Shown: positions 1 to 12,633, counted from the stretch's first letter. The stretch: 64,000 nt of DNA from Hevea brasiliensis (GCF_030052815.1 NC_079496.1:72405652-72469651), one strand, 5' to 3'. A program made the numbers and translations. The notes: generated from the sequence alone by a model not told the origin.

Positions 1-1633
1 TATCAAGGTCTGTACAACTCAGAATGACCTGAAATCTATGCCAAAAGTTCAATAAGACATAGAGCTACAACTTTGCTTCTTTGACCAGAAGCTAAAGACC
101 AAGAGAAAAATGACATTTAGCTAGATCAATCTAGCATACCAAAACTGAAAAATTGGCAATACTATACAATAAGTCTTAGAAAAAAAATTAGCAATAAATG
201 CCAACTTGTGAGAATTGTAAATTATACTATATTGGCATCATATTGAAATGCAAATTATGACATGTTGATACTAGAATCAACCTATCTATGATATATAAAA
301 AAGGTCAATATTTTTATTGACCAGTGAAAGGCATAATGACCTATGAACCCTAAAAATAAAGAATTAAATGTTTAAGCTTGTAAATGCCCTAGTATTGCCT
401 AGTTGACTAGTTTGGATAGGTTGGCATGCCAATAGGTACTGATAGCTATACGAATTTTAATAGCCTATGGCTATACGGATTGTGTTTTTAATAGCCTATG
501 GCTATACGGATTATGTTTTCAATAGCCTATGGCTATACAGATTTTTAATAGCCTATGGCTATATGGATTATGTTATAATACTCGGCTTATTGCCTTACTG
601 ATTGATTATATGTCTATTTAGCCACAGTGTTTACACACCGGGACACACTTTGTGACCGATGGTGTGACGGCCTAAGGTACTAGGTACCCAGTGCTATTTT
701 AACCATTTATCCAGTCTAGTCAGTGTATAGGCTACACGGGCAATCAATTAAAATATTATCCCATTCAGGTAGTTAAGTTAAGTTAAGTATAAGGAAATTT
801 CAGTACAATTAAATTAAGTATTGAATGAAATGAGTAAAAAAGATTAGTAATAGAAACATAACAAAAATACAATTTGCAGAACCGTAGAGACTTAAAAAAC
901 AATACAGTTAAAATAATTTGTATACTGGGTATTATTATGGAAAGCTTATAAACTTAGCACTTCCAAAGAGGAATAAACTAGTATATAAGATAGTTGATGC
1001 TAGAAATACCATACCAAATTAAATTGATTCCTGAGTATCCGAATTATGATTTATTTCTTTCTTTATTTGTATATATTATTTCTTGTTATATTATTGCACC
1101 ACTAAGCAGAAATACTTAGCGCAATGGAATTGTTTCCTCGCGTAGGTACTTTAATTGAGATTTTTGGAGTCCAGATCTACAGAAGTGTTAGAAGAGTACA
1201 AGGTTGTCACCTCCTCAGCAATGCATGTAGATAGGGCTCACATTAAGCATACTATGTATTTTGTATATTTTAATTATTTCTTATGTTGTAATTCAAATTA
1301 AAAAATTATATTGAATACGTTTATGATGTTATCAATTTGCATAATATGTAGACTGTGAACTTATATAATTAGTTGACAAATTATGTTGCTTAATGGAATT
1401 GAACACTATTGATATGTGAGTTGATTCTAAATATGAATGAGATTGTTATTGTGAATATGGAAAATATGTGATATTTACTACACTAGTCAGATTTAATAAA
1501 CAACGTTAGTGCCTAAACTATTTTTAAATAAATATATCAAGAACTATAATGAAATCAAATAAGATCAGGTGCTCCGGCACACCGTGTGGCACGCTTTGCT
1601 GGGCTACACTATAGATGGGTGAGGGGTGTTACA
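1..1633 (+). mobile_element. Degenerate gypsy-type LTR (family II), 3' part
   Basis: This is the 3' part of a long LTR in plus orientation, running in from outside the window. It ends at 1633 in GGGGTGTTACA, the counterpart of the GGTGTGACA end of the other gypsy LTRs here. Its order matches theirs: a segment like the TGACC-rich LTR core (1-130), tandem repeats (441-571), then a hairpin pair beside GCACCACT (1096-1146). The sequence differs clearly from the main LTR family, so I treat it as a related second family. No primer binding site follows 1633, so it is a solo or truncated LTR. No coding sequence is visible. Confidence 0.65.
441..571. repeat. Minisatellite with ~31-bp unit in family II LTR
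   Basis: Four copies of a unit containing AATAGCCTATGGCTATACGG, starting near 459, 490, 521 and 547, preceded by a partial copy at 441. The spacing is 31, 31 and 26 bp. Each unit contains the short palindrome ATAGCCTATGGCTAT. The array lies where the main LTR family also carries a minisatellite, upstream of the hairpin pair. Confidence 0.85.
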
Positions 1634-4480
1634 ACTCATATTTGTGCCCAAGTAACCTATAACAAATTATAAAGACTGGATACACGGGAGTATACTAGTT
1701 AAACATCCATATGTTTAATATGTATACATCTGTCATGTTAGGCACAAGGCCAGCGGGCAGGCACAATGCCAGAAATAAAAGTAGGCACAATGGCTAATGG
1801 GCAGGCATAAAGCCAGTAGAATAACCATCTTAGACATATTTTGTCTATCAATGATTATTCCTGTGGGCAATACTACTATCTGTAGTCCCTAATTAGTATA
1901 CCAATCGATCCATGCTATATAAATAAGTCTAGGTATACTTTGGGTAAAAATAATATTTTTAAGTATTTATAGTTTCATTATTTCGTTTTATGTACTAATT
2001 GTATTTCATAGCATTTTCATGTCATTTGTAATAGGAAAGATAAGTCTCACATATATATTCATATCATTTTTATGTTTAACAAGTCATTTCATGAACCTTT
2101 CTTAAGGTCTAGATTTGGTGTCTTTACTTCACTAGTAAATTGTTCAAGATGTGGCCACTATTTGGCCATACTTCCTTCATGGAAGTTGTTCCTCTATGTC
2201 TTGTTTTTATTTTTCTTTTTGATTAATGTCATTTCAAGCTTTAGAAGTCAAGTTATGGTCAAATAACCACAACTGATTCACTGTCTCTTTTTGAGTCCAG
2301 AATTAGGGAGATTTTGAAGTTAAAATTTACCTAATTAATTGGACATGTTACAGCCACTTTTAGGCCTAATGTTCTTCATAGAAGTTGTTACCCTATGTCT
2401 TATGATCACTCAGAATTTTGAATTACAAGTTTTCAAGTTTTGAAGAATTATTTATAGCTAATTAACTGGCCTAGACTCATATACCCTGTGCCAATAGGAT
2501 TCCAGTTTAGGTCAGTGGCTTTGACTCAACTTTTAGGGCTCTTACATTCACAATTTGAGGAAGGTTTCTGAAACAAAGTTGGTTCCCTATTTCGTATGTT
2601 TCCAAAACAGTTTGGTTCATCCCAATTGGAGTTTCCTAGTGGGAGATATGACTAAAAGACTATTCTGGGGTTAAGCAGTCACTTAAGCAATTTCCAAAAT
2701 TTGCATACTAACTTGACCTAGCCAATTGACCTAGTTCCCTTGATTTCTGGGTTTTGGTCAAAATACCAATATTGTAGATTTATGTCTTATGGAAAATTTT
2801 CCACTAATTTCATTGCATTTGGATATTTTTAGACCAAGTTATGGCCTTTTTACAAAAACTGGTCGGATAGGCCTATGTCCAAAAAATTATGGGCAGTTTG
2901 GTTCTGGACAGTTTTGTGACCTAAATTTTGCTAGCAATCTGGTTTTGTTGTAGGCATTTCTACGCTCTGTGTTCTTCATGAACATTGTAGTACTATGTCT
3001 AAGATTTCCAATGGTGTAAAACTCAGGTCATTTGGACCTATCTAGAGGGAGTTATGACCAAATGAATGTGTACTGTTCATTTGGTTATTTTTCTGGGTTT
3101 AGTGTATGGTCAACCCGATTGGAACAGTAATTAGGTCAAGTTATGGATAGAATTTGGGCATGGTTTCTTCATAAAAAATGGATTATTTTAGCCTAGTTTC
3201 ATCTCTAATTGGCGTCATACTAATTGGAGCAACATAAATTCAGTTATAGGTCAAAAACCACACTGGACTCAAAGAGTCCTACAACCTGCACAAAGAGTAC
3301 ACTCCCAATTCATTTCCTCCAATCTCCAAACTACAATTTGGTATACATGGCACTTCTAAATAGCAACAATCAATCTCAATAATGCCAATTGCAAGCAATT
3401 TCACAAAAGCCCTAATAGTTAGGTTAGCCCCTAACTCAAAATGTCAAGGTCAAGCATACTCATGCAATCCAATTTCTAATACATGTAACTTCATCAATCA
3501 ACATCACTAACCATCATTATAATCAAGAATTCATCAAACCCTTAAGGATTTCAAGGCTGCCGAATTTAGGGTGTTTAATTCCTTAACCATTTCTTTCATT
3601 TTTTTTGAATTTCCCACCTAGTTTAATATGCTTACTACATCTAGAATTGGAAGAAAGGATTTTAGTGTACTAACCTTTAGTGGTGACTTTTTAGACTTGT
3701 GAAAACCTTGAAATTTCTTCACTTCTTAGCAACCAAAATCTTCCTTATGGTGTGAGGATAATTTTTAGTGAAGTGAGTTTAGGGTTTTGAGGTGAGAAAG
3801 GGGGAGTTATTAAGCTTGGAAGAAATGAAAATGGAGGAGAAGCTTAGTGAGTGAATTCGGCCATGGGAAGAAATGAAGAAGAAGATGACCACTTGGTCAA
3901 TTTTGTGTCCTCTTTACCTTCTATCTTATCTATTATACTTGTTTGTTAATTTCCCATTAGTCATCATTTATTTATGATGTCATTATGACATCATGCTTAC
4001 CTCATAATTCTTTTATACTTAAATTTCTTTTCTTTTCCCTTTTTCCATTACATAGTTCATGATTTAATTTATTTTATATGTTTTAATCTCTCTCATTTTA
4101 ATTGTCATTTAGGTCAAAATTTCACTCTACGGGTGAAATGACCAAAATGCCCTTCGTTATGCTTGTCGGGTTGTTTTTGTCTGTACCGATTAATAAATTC
4201 TCTTGAATTTTTTTTTTGACATTTTTAATGTCATTTATACCTTAGTAAACCTTCAATTAAGTCCCAAAAATTATTTTTTAGGGTTCCTAACCAGTCTAGG
4301 GTTGGCAACTATCTTCGTAGTCGTTTCCCAATACGGTCACCTATCATTGGAACCTCGACTTATTTAACTCATTTGCAATTTATTTCTTTTATTTTTTCTT
4401 AATTTTTCTTGGTCTTTATTCAGTCAATTTATGCCTCCTCACTCTAGTTCGAGCGTAGTTCCAGACATCCTGGCTGTCCG
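1634..4480 (-). mobile_element. Truncated gypsy LTR DNA, minus orientation
   Basis: No gene is visible. Blocks match the minus-oriented LTRs elsewhere in the window: a stretch near 2960-3100 like 27460-27600, a CTAATTGG pair near 3210-3235, and the terminal block 4080-4480 that resembles 57900-58320, including ATGACCAAAATGCCC and GCTGTCCG. A normal copy would continue about 55 bp to GGGGTGTTACA, but here it stops at GCTGTCCG and gypsy pol sequence follows at once. The left boundary is not clear. Repeated GGCACAA-type motifs occur at 1738-1830. Orientation is well supported from about 2900; the 1634-2200 part is less certain. Confidence 0.6.
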
Positions 4481-5222
4481 TAGTGATGTGCTAATACATG
4501 GGGAGAGGCATTTACTACCATCAAACATCATTTCGGCTACACTAGCCAGAAGAATGATCAGAAAGGGGTGTGAAGCATACTTAGCACATGTGATAGACAC
4601 CCAAGTGGGTAGTCCAGCATTGAGGGACATCCCTACTGTATGTGACTTTCCAGATGTATTTCCTGATGAATTACCAGGATTACCTCTAGAAAGAGAGGTG
4701 CAGTTTGAGATTGATGTTATGCCTGGTGTGGAACCAATCTCCATAACACCATATAGAATGGCACCAGCAGAATTGAAAGAGTTGAAAGTGCAATTGCAAG
4801 AATTGCTTGACAAGGGCTTTATCCGCCCTAGTGTGTCACCTTGGGGAGTGCCAGTATTGTTTGTAAAGAAGAAGGATGGCACTCTCTGCTTGTGTATTGA
4901 TTATCGACTGTTGAATAAGGTGACTATAAAGAACAGATATCCATTGCCCCGCATTGATGACTTGTTTAATCAGTTGAGGGGTGCAGCTGTGTTCTCCAAA
5001 ATTGACCTGAGATCAGGTTATTATCAGCTGAAAGTACAAGAGCAGAGTATTGCCAAAACTGCCTTCAGAACCCGCTATGGCCATTATGAATTCCTAGTCA
5101 TGCCATTCGGGTTAACTAATGCTCCGGCTGCTTTTATGGATCTGATGAACACTGTCTTCAGACCATACCTCGACCAGTTTGTTGTGGTATTCATAGATGA
5201 TATATTGGTCTATTCGAGGTGA
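4431..5222 (+). pseudogene. pol: G1 reverse transcriptase, N-terminal part
   Basis: An open frame of 263 residues. The first 17 or so, including the ATG, come from the upstream LTR fragment, so the start is accidental. From about residue 18 it follows the gypsy protease tail and linker, then RT: an [14 protein letters not shown] block, the RPSVSPWG and KKKDGT motifs, [19 protein letters not shown] and [12 protein letters not shown]. It ends with the catalytic [10 protein letters not shown] at residues 254-263. The stop at 5220-5222 is the TG start of the inserted Copia-1. The same frame resumes at 14737 with NVEEHDRHL, so the break is purely insertional. Confidence 0.93.
5215..5219. repeat. 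Target-site duplication of Copia-1, left
   Basis: CGAGG stands directly before the TG of Copia-1 and again at 14732-14736 directly after its terminal CA. It is host-element (G1 RT) sequence duplicated on integration. Confidence 0.95.
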
Positions 5223-7319
5223 AGGAATGGAAGCGTGAAAAACACAAGATTATACCATTGAATTCAAAAATTTTCACCTAGGGTCACAAGCACCATGCAA
5301 GATTTATTTTTATCTATTTGATTTCAATGATAAACAACATATTAAAACTCTTTTAATATGTTTTTGGATCTGTATTTGCCATTTAAGATTTTAAAATTAA
5401 TCAGATTAATTTTAGAACCCTAGATTAAATCAAGAACGATTACACTAACCTCTTGATGTCTTTGCAGTGTCTGCGCCTTTGAGATTCGTCTTGACACCGG
5501 ATGTTGTCCCTCTAGCTTGTCCACACCAAGAACACCTATGGCAGCCCTTGAACAGCTTCTAAAGCCTTTTCTATTAATTAGAAATTCAAGTTCTGCCTTT
5601 TAAGAGATTAGAGATGCAAACAGGACACTAGAAACAATTTCTAGTGTTCTTAATTCAAGAGATTGATGGCTAATCTCTTTGAATTGATGAGAGATGAAGA
5701 GAAATAGCTGGAGAGGCTCAAAGTGGCGTGACATATGAGAGGAGAGGCTGCTGGTTATGTTTTCTTTCATAACCACACTTAAATAGCTAGGTTAACACAT
5801 TAAACCCTAGCCACATGTCACCTTTTGATTAGCTCTAGGTTTAAGTGACCCAATCACATTGTGCCAAGTGTCAAACCTATATTTAATCTTGATTTTAATC
5901 ATCTTACATGATTAAAATTATTTGGCAAGCTTATGTGTTATGCCATGTGTCACCATCTCATGGTGCCACGTGTCACAATCGCAAAATGACCAAAATGCCC
6001 ATTTGTCTTAATTTTGAGTTATAAACCCAAAATAATTATTTTCTTCTTCTAATTAATATATATCAAATATAAATTAATTAATTAATCTCTATTAATTAAT
6101 TTCTCATCAATTAAATTCATATTTAAACACTTTAAATATAAATTTAATTTATACTACACATCCAATAATCTATATTTGGTTTCATGTCATGCTTTTTTCT
6201 TTTCAATTTTATTTCAAACCAAACCTATTTAATTAATCAATTAAACTCTTTAATTAATTAATTAAATCATATTTAAATAGGTGATAACTTGTGTGTGTGT
6301 GTGACTTACTAGGCTCATCACTAATTGGCAATGAGACATGATATCAACTCTTAATATCATCAGAACTCTTTCTTACCATAAATGATTTCTCTAAATCATT
6401 TTATGAACCTCATAGACCATGGTTAACACCTAGCATAGCATGCCATGGCCACCCAATTAGTAATAAGGTTTACCTTAAATGAACCTATAATCATATGTTA
6501 CCATGCACTAGAATCTCTACATACAAAATCCCAACTCAAGTTGGAGTCATGGTTTATGTCAAACTCCATTTGCTATGAATATTATGTTCTCTTTTAATTC
6601 CAGTTCTTGATTAAAAGATTTTTCTCATCAGAAACTCTTTTCTGAATAAATCTATCTGTCCTGGCCAGGAACTTGAAACATCAAGAACAATTAAATGAAC
6701 ATAGGATTTTAACTCTATTTACTTAGAGGAACAGATTCCTTCTTGATCAACACCTACCTCCATATATAACTAGCAGGAGCCAACAGATGCCCATATACCC
6801 ATACATAGTACAAGTATGAAAGCAGTATCAAACTCAAACTACCTATATACAAGATAACTGTGCTATCTCAGGTCTAAAGATTATATGCACTGATATGATT
6901 TATGACAAAACATTGACAAGAGTAAACTCCATGTGCTTGTCATAAGTGTCCTTGGTTGACCTACTTATCATTTATAAGTGCCTATCATGTTTGTTATATG
7001 GCATGAGACTCACCATTCCATCTTATTTATATCTCATATAAATAACTTGGGAACAAACATGAATACAATCTTTCTGGATAAGTCATGTCCTTATTATGAA
7101 GTATCCTCGATTGTGAACCTATTTATGATACTTTGTGCTAGAAATATTGTCACTCATATTCTTAACAACTTAAGAATAATATTTCTAACAAAATATCAAT
7201 GGACCTTTTCTATTACACATAAATATATTATGTAAACGGAAAAGTGGAAATGCCTTTTATTATTAAAAATATGTACAAGATACATACTAAATGATATGCT
7301 CTAGGGCATATTACTAACA
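5220..7319 (-). repeat. Copia-1 3' LTR
   Basis: 2,100-bp LTR, 3' end in element orientation. It begins TGAAGGAATG and ends TTACTAACA on the plus strand and pairs with 12636-14731. Small differences, including an indel near 5220-5235 and changes near 5466-5500, separate the two. It is AT-rich with many AATTAATTAA runs at 6040-6270 and a short GT repeat near 6290. No functional gene is visible; the 85-residue open frame at 6978 is repeated exactly in the other LTR. Confidence 0.95.
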
Positions 7320-7337
7320 ATCTCCCACTAGCACTAG
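7320..7337 (-). promoter_or_regulatory. Copia-1 polypurine tract
   Basis: On the minus strand the sequence next to the 3' LTR reads AGTGGGAGAT, a typical copia polypurine tract that primes plus-strand DNA synthesis. Copia-2 has the weaker AGTAAGAGAT at 21149. Confidence 0.8.
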
Positions 7338-7520
7338 AGCCATTCATTACAATATCTTAGACCCATCTTCTCAAGATGTCAGTCTAACTGAGATTATGAC
7401 AAAGGCTTAGTGAATGGATCAGCTGGTTTTTAGCTGATGTTATATTTTCTGCATGGCTATATCGCCTTGCCCAACTATTTCTCTGATAATGTGGTAGCGC
7501 CTTTCTATGTGTTTGGATTT

Positions 7521-9193
7521 CTAGTGAGACCTTGGTTCCTTAGCCTGTATGACTGCTCCATTGTTGTCACAGTGTAATGGAACTGCCGACTCAATGGAAG
7601 GAACGACTATAAGTTCTGTCACGAACTTCTTTATCCAAACAGCTTCCTTTGCGACATCGATGCGACAATATACTCGACCTCGATGAGTGGAATCTGCGAT
7701 CGTGCTCTGTTTGGAACTCTTCCAACTAATCGCACCTCCATTACAAATGAACACATATCCAGAGGTAGACTTTCTATCATCGATATCGATTGGAAATCGA
7801 GAATCGGTATAACCATCCAATTGCAAGTCTCCACCTCCATAAATCAAGAATAAATCCTTAGTTCTTCTTAAGTACTTAAGAATATTCTTGTGACTATCCA
7901 TGTTCCAAACACGGATTGGATTGATACACGCTAGTCAAACTAACGACATATGCGATATCAGGCCTAGTACACAACATTGCATACATTAAACTTCCAATAG
8001 GAAGCATATGGAATCCTGGCCATCTTATCTCTTTCTTCAGATGTCTTTGGAGACATCTCTTTAGAAAGATGGATACCATGTCTCACTGGTAACAATCCTC
8101 TCTTGGAATCAAGCATGTTAAACCTCTTTAACACCTTTTCCAAGTATAGACTTTGTGATAAACCAATTATCCTTTTCGCTCTATCTCTATAGATGCGAAT
8201 CCCAAGAATATAGGTTGCCTCCCCTAAGTCTTTCATGGAGAATGTATTTGACAACCATACCTTTATAGTCGTCAACATACCTGTATCATTACCCATCAAC
8301 AGTATGTCATCCACATATAAGACAAGGAAAATGATAGCACTGTCACTAACCTTCTTATATACACATGGCTCATCCTCATTTTTGATAAAACCAAAAGATT
8401 TAATGGCTTTATCAAAACGGATGTTCCAACTCCTCGAAGCTTGTTTCAACCCATAAATGGATCGCTTTAGCTTGCATACCTTGGAACCATCTTCGGATTC
8501 AAATCCCCTAGGTTGTTCCATGAAAATGTTTTCTTCAATGTATCCATTGAGAAAAGCTGTTTTGACATCCATCTGCCAAATCTCATAATCATAGTATGCA
8601 GCTATTGCTAATAAAATCCTAATTGATTTAAGCATGGCAACAGGCGAGAAAGTCTCCTCATAGTCTATTCCTTGCGTTTGGCGAAACCCTTTCGCTACTA
8701 ACCTTACTTTATAGGTCTCTACCTTTCCATCAGAACCAATTTTCTTCTTAAAAACCCATTTGTTCCCTATAGGTACAATACCTTCAGGTGGGTCAACAAG
8801 ATCCCAAACTTGATTCTTATACATGGAATCAATCTCGAATTTCATAGCATCAATCCATTTTGAAGAGTCTATATCTGATATAGCTTCTTCATAGGTAAGT
8901 GGATCATCTCCATGATCTACTTCTTCATGAGTAGACAACTCTTGTTCTTCTTCATGAAGAAAACCATATCTCACTGGTGGGTGAGATACCCTGGTTGTTC
9001 TACGAGGAACAGCTATAGATGTTTCATCAATGGGTATAAGTTGACTAGATGGATCTATATCCATCTGATCTGTTGGTTGGTCAGAATTCTCCAATTCTAA
9101 CTCTATTTGCCTTCCTTTGCCTCCTTCTTGAACAAACTGTTGTTCAAGAAATGTGGCATCTCTACTTATCACAACCTTTTGTGAAGTAGACAA
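7521..9193 (-). pseudogene. pol: Copia-1 reverse transcriptase-RNase H
   Basis: The main open frame (7964-9193, 409 residues) starts at a TTG after a frameshift near 9195, so the true polyprotein came from upstream. It holds the RVT_2 copia RT: KWVFKKK, ARL-type VRLVAKGF, DYEETFSPVA, MDVKTAFLNG, SIYGLKQASR and the catalytic YVDDILL. The frame breaks near 8000, just before the SLMYAM...TRPDIAY block, which continues in another frame (7894-8079). RNase H follows at 7521-7901 with LQLDGYTDS and STSGYVF, and breaks again around the block that aligns with VEYIVAS. It would copy element RNA into cDNA in cytoplasmic particles; this copy cannot do so without help. Confidence 0.92.
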
Positions 9194-9194
9194 A

Positions 9195-9905
9195 TAAAAT
9201 AATATCCAAAACTATCTTTTGGATATCCAACAAATCGACCTTTTACGATCCGGTCTCCAATTTATCGGTGTTGACTTTTTGATATAAGTGGACAAACCCA
9301 AATCTTAACATGCTTAAGACTTGGTTTTCTTCCATGCCATATCTCATAAGGTGTGGAAGAAGCGATTTTGATGGAATCCTATTCGAATATATAAAGTGAT
9401 TCTAATGCAAATCCCCAAAGGAGATTGGCATATCGGTATAGCTCATCATACTACGTACCATATCCAATAAGTACGATTTCTCCTTCAGATACACCATTCG
9501 GTGTGTGGCGTTCTGGAGAGTCGGTGAGAAACAATGCCATGCTCTCTCAAGTATTCATCAAATTCGATACTCAAATATTCACCTCCACGATCGATCGAAG
9601 AGCTTTAATACTTTTTCTGTTTGATTTTCTACTTGATTTAAATTCTTTGAACTTTTCAAAAGATTCATGTTTGTATTTCATCAAATACAAATACCCAAAC
9701 CTTGATTTATCATCGATAAAGGTAATAAAATAATGAAAACCCCTTCTAGCCATTTCTTTAAGCGGACCACATACATCACTATGTATTAGTTCCAAAATAT
9801 TTTCACTCTTAGCCCTTGTCCAACAAAGGGTAATCTAGTCATTTTTGCCTTGAAGGCAAGATTCACAAGTTGGAGTAGGCTCGAGCCCAATGAGGATAGA
9901 ATCCC
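9195..9905 (-). pseudogene. pol: Copia-1 integrase, broken
   Basis: Reading on the minus strand, a piece of the GAG-pre-integrase region (CESCLQGK, near 9860) is followed by LPFVGQGLR and the integrase core start IHSDVCGPLKEMA and FITFIDDKSRFGYLYLMKYK (9571-9795). It then runs, in broken frames, to the C-terminal block VGYPKDS near 9215. I see frameshifts near 9848, 9805 and 9198. Copia-2 at 40655-41400 gives the better-preserved homologue. The role of the family is insertion of cDNA into chromosomal DNA. Confidence 0.85.
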
Positions 9906-9959
9906 CATTTTCTCCAATTTTGCAATCCTATCTTACGCAACATGACATAACCTTAAGTG

Positions 9960-10105
9960 CCAAATATATTTTGAACTTGAGTTGGTTTTCACCATGGCAT
10001 TGCAGTCATTTAGATTGATTTACTCTGTCAATGGAAACACTTTCCTATTTGCAATGGAAACACTTTCATTCTGGCAGTGGAAACACTTTCCTTTGCCTTT
10101 ATCGA
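9960..10105 (-). other. Copia-1 gag/protease deletion scar with 23-bp triplication
   Basis: Compared with Copia-2 (about 41450-42000), Copia-1 jumps from the GAG-pre-integrase region straight to the gag zinc-knuckle region; the protease with its DTGA site is absent. At the scar a unit carrying GGAAACACTTTC occurs three times with 23-bp spacing (10031, 10054, 10077). Reversed, it encodes CFHC of the zinc knuckle. A 23-bp period cannot stay in frame, so the knuckle is destroyed. Confidence 0.75.
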
Positions 10106-10852
10106 CTTTAGTCTTCCTTTTACCTTAGCTATTTTCTTGGAAGGACCAGAATCGAGGTTTCTTTTTCTTATTGCCCTTCTTCTTGTTGGACTTTCCAGCA
10201 GAAGAAGATGCAACCAAAGCTACCTCTTTTCCTTTATTGCCTGGCATATTCTTTTGGGCAATAACCAGCATGTTGAGTAAACCAGCTAAGGTGCATTCCT
10301 GTTGAGTCATATGGAAATTTATCACAAAATTCCCAAAAGACTCAGGAAGGGACTGAAGGATCAAATCCGTTAGTAGTTGGAAATCCATGTGGAAGTCAAG
10401 ATGTTCCAATTGCTCAATCAGTGAATCAACTTGTAGACATGATCTCCAACATTCTGTCCCTCAGACATCCTCATGCGGAATAGCTGCCTAGATATCTCAT
10501 ACCTAGCATTTCTGCTGTGCTCACCATACAACTCTTGTAGGTGAAGGAGGATCTCACTCGCACTCTGCATGTTCTCATGTTGCTTCTATAACTCATTACT
10601 CATAGAAGCACGCATGTAACACTTAGCTCTCATATCATGCTCCTTCCACTTGTCCAAAGTTTCATGTTCCTCTTGTGTGGCCTCTGGAGGTAAGGGACCA
10701 GGAACATTTGAATCTAGAACATATCCTATATGTTCAAGGTTCAGGACAAGTTACAAATTTCTTAGCCAATCAGACAGATTAGGTCCTGTCAACCTATTGT
10801 GATCAAGTATGCTTGCAAGGATATTGGATGGTGGTGGTTGTTTTGTGCTCAT
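10106..10852 (-). pseudogene. gag: Copia-1 gag
   Basis: The ATG is at 10852 (minus strand), giving MSTKQPPPSNILASILDHNR, a usual start for plant copia gag. A stop follows after about 32 codons (after WLRNL). The rest is readable in pieces: MEHLDFHMDFQLLTDLILQS, then LPESFGNFVINFHM (10125-10409), typical of the UBN2/gag_pre family, then a basic KKKGNKKKK stretch before the ruined zinc knuckle. Gag normally forms the virus-like particle. This copy cannot make full-length protein. Confidence 0.88.
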
Positions 10853-12618
10853 TATTATCAGAAAATTAATTACAGAAATAACCAGATTAATTAGTAAATG
10901 TATCATGTAATTAACCAAATATGATTATGGTCTTTTAATCAAATTGGTCCTCCCACTAACTTAGCGAATCCTACACTTCCAAAGTAGAAAACGGAAATCC
11001 TAGTTGGATGGATTTCTAGTGGGTGATTGAATTCTTATAATTCTATTGATCATCCTCAGGTACATCCATTATTGGAATTACAATAAACTATAAGTGAGCA
11101 ACTCCTTGCCCATCACATCTCACGTGAGGTTCAATCCTTTACCTAGCCCCTAATGCTCATAATCTCAGTTACATCCATTATTGACTTATCTTGCATTAGT
11201 TAAGTTGATCCCATTGAGCCAGTAATTATGCAAATAATTTTAATGTCCTCAGGTACATCCAATATTGGCCACCAAACCATTTACATATTTACAACATCTC
11301 ATGCTTAACAATTATTCCTAAGAAAATCTCTTAAATTAATTGCATCTCATGCAACTATTTAAAATTTCTTAAAATAATTGCCCCAATGGAGGGCTTATGT
11401 TATAATTACTTTAATTATAGCATTTCCAACTTAATCATTTGTTTGGAAGATTTTATAGCCATCCTAATTACTATTAAGGTCTCACTTTGCACATTATCCA
11501 TTTAGCATGCATATATCATATAATTGCATACATTCCCATACATCTCATGCATTCATGGATAAGCGATAAATATGGTATGATCATGGACTTTCTAAGGGAT
11601 TCAATTGAGCCACTAAGAATTGAATCGGGGCATTCTAGGTGCATTTCATTCATTCATTTTACAAGAGTTGCTGAAGGAGTACATAATCAACACTTGATAT
11701 TGAATTCCTCCCAGGTCCCACCAATGCTCTTGACCTCCTTGAACTTCTTGCAATCCAATATTACATAGTAATCCTTGGCATACCAAGGCGAATTTACAAG
11801 AACTTAAATAAATGAAATTACAACCCAAAAAATTATTACAAACTTAATAATACATGCCCAAAATAAATTAAAATAAATTAATTAATTTACAATCCCAAAG
11901 AAACATAAAAGAAATAAATCCAATCACATTGGTCTTTTATAGTCCATGATCATCCATCATGCATATCACTATTTAACAATTAAATAAAACATACATACTT
12001 AAATTAAATTGAATATCTCATATTCAACTTAAAAATCCAGATTTGAATATGATTCAAATAAATTTAAAAATTCAGATTTGAATCTCATTCAAACAAATTT
12101 AAAAATTCAGATTTGAATCACATTCAAACAACTTCAAAAATTCAGATTTGAATCACATTCAAACATTTTTTAAAAAATCAGATTTGAATCACATTCAAAT
12201 ATTTTTTTAAAAATCAGATCTAAATTTTATTGAATCAATTTTAAAAAATCAGATTTAAATATGATTCAAACAACTTTAAAAATTCAGATTTGAATCACAT
12301 TCAAACAACTTTTAAAATTCAGATTTGAATCACATTCAAACAATTTTTAAAATTCTGATTTGAATCATAATTTAATTGTGTGATTAAAACAACTAATTAA
12401 ACACTTTAATTAGTCAAAGAGTAGGCCTTAGATCATACAACAATTGCAGAATTAAAAGCCAAACCTTGAACCACCAATGGAACCATTGTTGCCGCCACCA
12501 ATGGTGGCTCCACCATGTGTGCCGCCACATCTCATGATCCAACCAGCAATGAATCTCTTGATCTCATGATCAAACACACAATTAAATTATATAATCAACA
12601 ATCTAAATGGCAAATATA
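10853..12618 (-). mobile_element. Copia-1 untranslated leader
   Basis: About 1.77 kb between primer binding site and gag with no credible gene. It holds repeated motifs such as CAGGTACATCCA plus short variants (11050-11260), a tandem array at 12020-12370, and a GCCGCCACC-rich patch near 12490-12530. This is a long leader for a copia element and likely carries packaging or translation signals, though I cannot identify them. Confidence 0.7.
12020..12370. repeat. Tandem array, about ten ~36-bp units, each with a small hairpin
   Basis: Units share CAGATTTGAATCACATTCAA with 35-38 bp spacing and variable A/T spacers. Each contains TTTGAAT and ATTCAAA separated by CAC, an inverted repeat that could form a 7-bp stem. 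Central units are more diverged (CAGATCTAAAT near 12215). The array lies in the leader of Copia-1. Confidence 0.88.
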
Positions 12619-12633
12619 GTGGCTCTGATACCA
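12619..12633 (-). promoter_or_regulatory. Copia-1 primer binding site (tRNA-Met type)
   Basis: On the minus strand it reads TGGTATCAGAGCCA, two bases from the 5' LTR end. This complements the 3' end of plant initiator tRNA-Met, the usual primer of minus-strand synthesis for copia and many gypsy elements. Confidence 0.93.

Noticed and set aside
1634..4480. Possible host gene in the left 4.4 kb
   Set aside because: The longest frame before 4431 is 64 residues without a domain, and much of the stretch aligns with LTR blocks elsewhere in the window.
4439..4882. Antisense open frames over RT (4439-4882, 34973-35326 minus; 61062-61469 plus)
   Set aside because: They mirror the conserved gypsy RT codons on the opposite strand and appear in every RT copy for that reason only.
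6978..7235. Identical 85-residue open frames at 6978-7235 and 14390-14647
   Set aside because: They are the same place in the two LTRs of Copia-1; identity reflects LTR duplication, and no domain is recognisable.
12020..12370. CRISPR-like spacing of short repeats
   Set aside because: Spacers are A/T filler, repeats are imperfect, no cas genes, and the setting is a plant retrotransposon leader.
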